Below are positions 13,045 to 14,139 of a DNA stretch of 14,139 bases, one piece after another. The first letter of the stretch is position 1. Each line of letters opens with the position of its first letter. Made by a program: the position numbers and the translations under genes. The DNA is taken from NCBI GenBank assembly GCA_045805505.1, contig JBJMLA010000116.1:1-14139 (forward strand), in the 5' to 3' direction. This DNA is from BP-464 sp045805505. GTDB taxonomy: Bacteria; Actinomycetota; Thermoleophilia; Solirubrobacterales; Solirubrobacteraceae. The notes beneath the pieces are model-generated. The model ran no database searches and was not told where the DNA came from. It was given only the letters and a program-made list of their open reading frames with translations.

Positions 13045-14139
13045 GCGGGGACCTCCGCCTCGTTCCAGGTTCTGATGTCGACGAAATGCCCGGCGACCGC
13101 CGCGGCGGCGGCCATCTGCGGGCTGACGAGATGGGTGCGCGCGCCGCGGCCCTGACGGCCCTCGAAGTTGCGGTTCGAGGTCGACGCGACCCGTTCCCCG
13201 GGCGCCGCGATGTCGGGGTTCATGCCCAGGCACATCGAGCAGCCCGCGTTGCGCCAGTCGAAGCCCGCGTCGCGGAAGACGACGTCGAGGCCCTCGGACT
13301 CGGCCTGCGCGCGGACCTGCTCGGAGCCGGGCACCACCATGGCCACGACGCCGTCGGCGACGTGGCGGCCCTTGACGACCTCGGCGGCGGCCCGCAGGTC
13401 GCCGATCCGCGAGTTGGTGCACGAGCCGATGAACACGCGATCGATGGCGATCTCGGAGATCGGCGTGCCGGCCTCGAGCCCCATGTAGACCAGGGCGCGC
13501 TCGTCACCCTCGTTCTGCGGAACCGGGACGCTGTCGCCGACGCCGGTGACCATCTCGGGGTTGGTGCCCCAGGTGACCATCGGGCTGATCGCCGCGACGT
13601 CGACGACGATCTCGGTGTCGAACGCGGCGTCCTCGTCGGTCTTGAGCTCGCGCCAGGCGGGATCGATCGCCACGCCGCGCTCCTCCAGCCAGGCGAACGT
13701 CTTCTCGTCCGGGGCGATCATGCCCGCGCGCCCGCCGCCCTCGATCGTCATGTTGCAGACGGTCAGGCGGCCTTCCATCGACAGCGCCTCGATCGCCGGT
13801 CCGGCGTACTCGACGACGTGCCCGGTGGCGCCCGCGACGCCCATCTGGCCGATGGTGGCGAGGATCAGGTCCTTGGCGGTGACGCCGTGGCCCATCTCGC
13901 CCTCGTAGCGGATGCGCATCGACTTGGGCTTGCGCTGGACCATGCACTGGGTGGCCAGGACATGCTCGACCTCGCTGGTGCCGATCCCGAAGGCCAGCGC
14001 GCCGAACGCGCCGTGGGTGGCGGTGTGGCTGTCGCCGCAGACGATGGTCATGCCGGGCTGGGTTACGCCGAGCTCGGGCCCGATGACGTGGACGATGCCC
14101 TGGCGCTCGGAGCCCAGCGAGTAGATCGGGATGCCGAAC
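13041..14139 (-). CDS. leuC: 3-isopropylmalate dehydratase large subunit (N-terminus outside window)
   Basis: This is the aconitase-family large subunit that carries the 4Fe-4S cluster of isopropylmalate isomerase. The frame is open to the right edge, so 365 C-terminal residues are visible and roughly 100 N-terminal ones are missing. Counted from the first visible codon, C-G-D-S-H-T-A-T-H-G is at 34-43. The cluster ligands are Cys240 (G-S-C-T-N-S), Cys300 and Cys303 (C-S-M-C-L-G). N-R-N-F-E-G-R-Q-G (322-330) and the H-L-V-S-P-x-M-A-A motif close the domain. The ATG at 14051 is an internal methionine, not the start, because conserved sequence continues upstream of it. The stop overlaps the leuD start. 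The promoter, any leader peptide and neighbours such as leuA lie beyond the window. Confidence 0.97.
   Translation of the reverse strand, partial: FGIPIYSLGSERQGIVHVIGPELGVTQPGMTIVCGDSHTATHGAFGALAFGIGTSEVEHVLATQCMVQRKPKSMRIRYEGEMGHGVTAKDLILATIGQMGVAGATGHVVEYAGPAIEALSMEGRLTVCNMTIEGGGRAGMIAPDEKTFAWLEERGVAIDPAWRELKTDEDAAFDTEIVVDVAAISPMVTWGTNPEMVTGVGDSVPVPQNEGDERALVYMGLEAGTPISEIAIDRVFIGSCTNSRIGDLRAAAEVVKGRHVADGVVAMVVPGSEQVRAQAESEGLDVVFRDAGFDWRNAGCSMCLGMNPDIAAPGERVASTSNRNFEGRQGRGARTHLVSPQMAAAAAVAGHFVDIRTWNEAEVPA

Noticed and set aside
14049..14051. ATG at 14051 as the leuC start.
   Set aside because: The frame stays open to the window edge and the 29 upstream codons encode sequence that fits LeuC, so this is an internal methionine and the gene is simply cut.

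Overview
The window is a GC-rich stretch of bacterial chromosome. Its partial 16S rRNA and protein sequences look most like a high-GC actinobacterium of the Thermoleophilia/Solirubrobacterales type. This placement rests on recognising the sequences, not on a search. Overlapping ATGA/GTGA stop-start junctions, GTG and TTG starts and TANNNT hexamers placed close to start codons all fit an actinobacterium.

Layout. The left end (1-568) is the 5' part of a 16S rRNA gene on the minus strand. It is preceded by an rRNA leader of about 300 nt with a boxA antitermination element, two strong hairpins and a plausible sigma70-type promoter. Upstream of that, also on the minus strand, lies a tyrS-yjbQ pair with a 4-base overlap. 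A class A penicillin-binding protein (PBP, 2621-4930, plus strand) diverges from tyrS across a 91-bp spacer. Its stop codon overlaps tail-to-tail with the stop of a 3-methyladenine DNA glycosylase gene.

From about 4927 to the right edge everything is on the minus strand. In transcription order the genes are leuC (cut by the window edge), leuD, a secreted S1-family serine protease, leuB, ilvE, a citramalate-synthase-type gene (cimA), a DegT/DnrJ-family PLP aminotransferase, argH and the glycosylase gene mpg. LeuCD (isomerase), LeuB (dehydrogenase), IlvE (branched-chain transaminase) and CimA together cover much of a branched-chain amino acid pathway. With CimA present, LeuCD and LeuB probably serve both leucine synthesis and isoleucine synthesis through citramalate. 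ArgH adds the last step of arginine synthesis. The genes from leuB to mpg are packed with overlaps or gaps of at most 12 nt and look like one transcript. The protease gene has a signal peptide, a TTG start and its own Shine-Dalgarno sequence. It interrupts the pathway between leuD and leuB and is bounded on both sides by perfect inverted repeats.

I found no CRISPR array, insertion sequence, phage gene, tRNA or riboswitch. This is mostly core metabolism. The points worth a second look are the protease inside the leu cluster, the palindrome and possible promoter at the leuB start, glycine replacements in a usually conserved CimA active-site loop, unusual PBP transglycosylase residues, an aminotransferase of unknown substrate in the operon, and an extra G in 16S helix 18.
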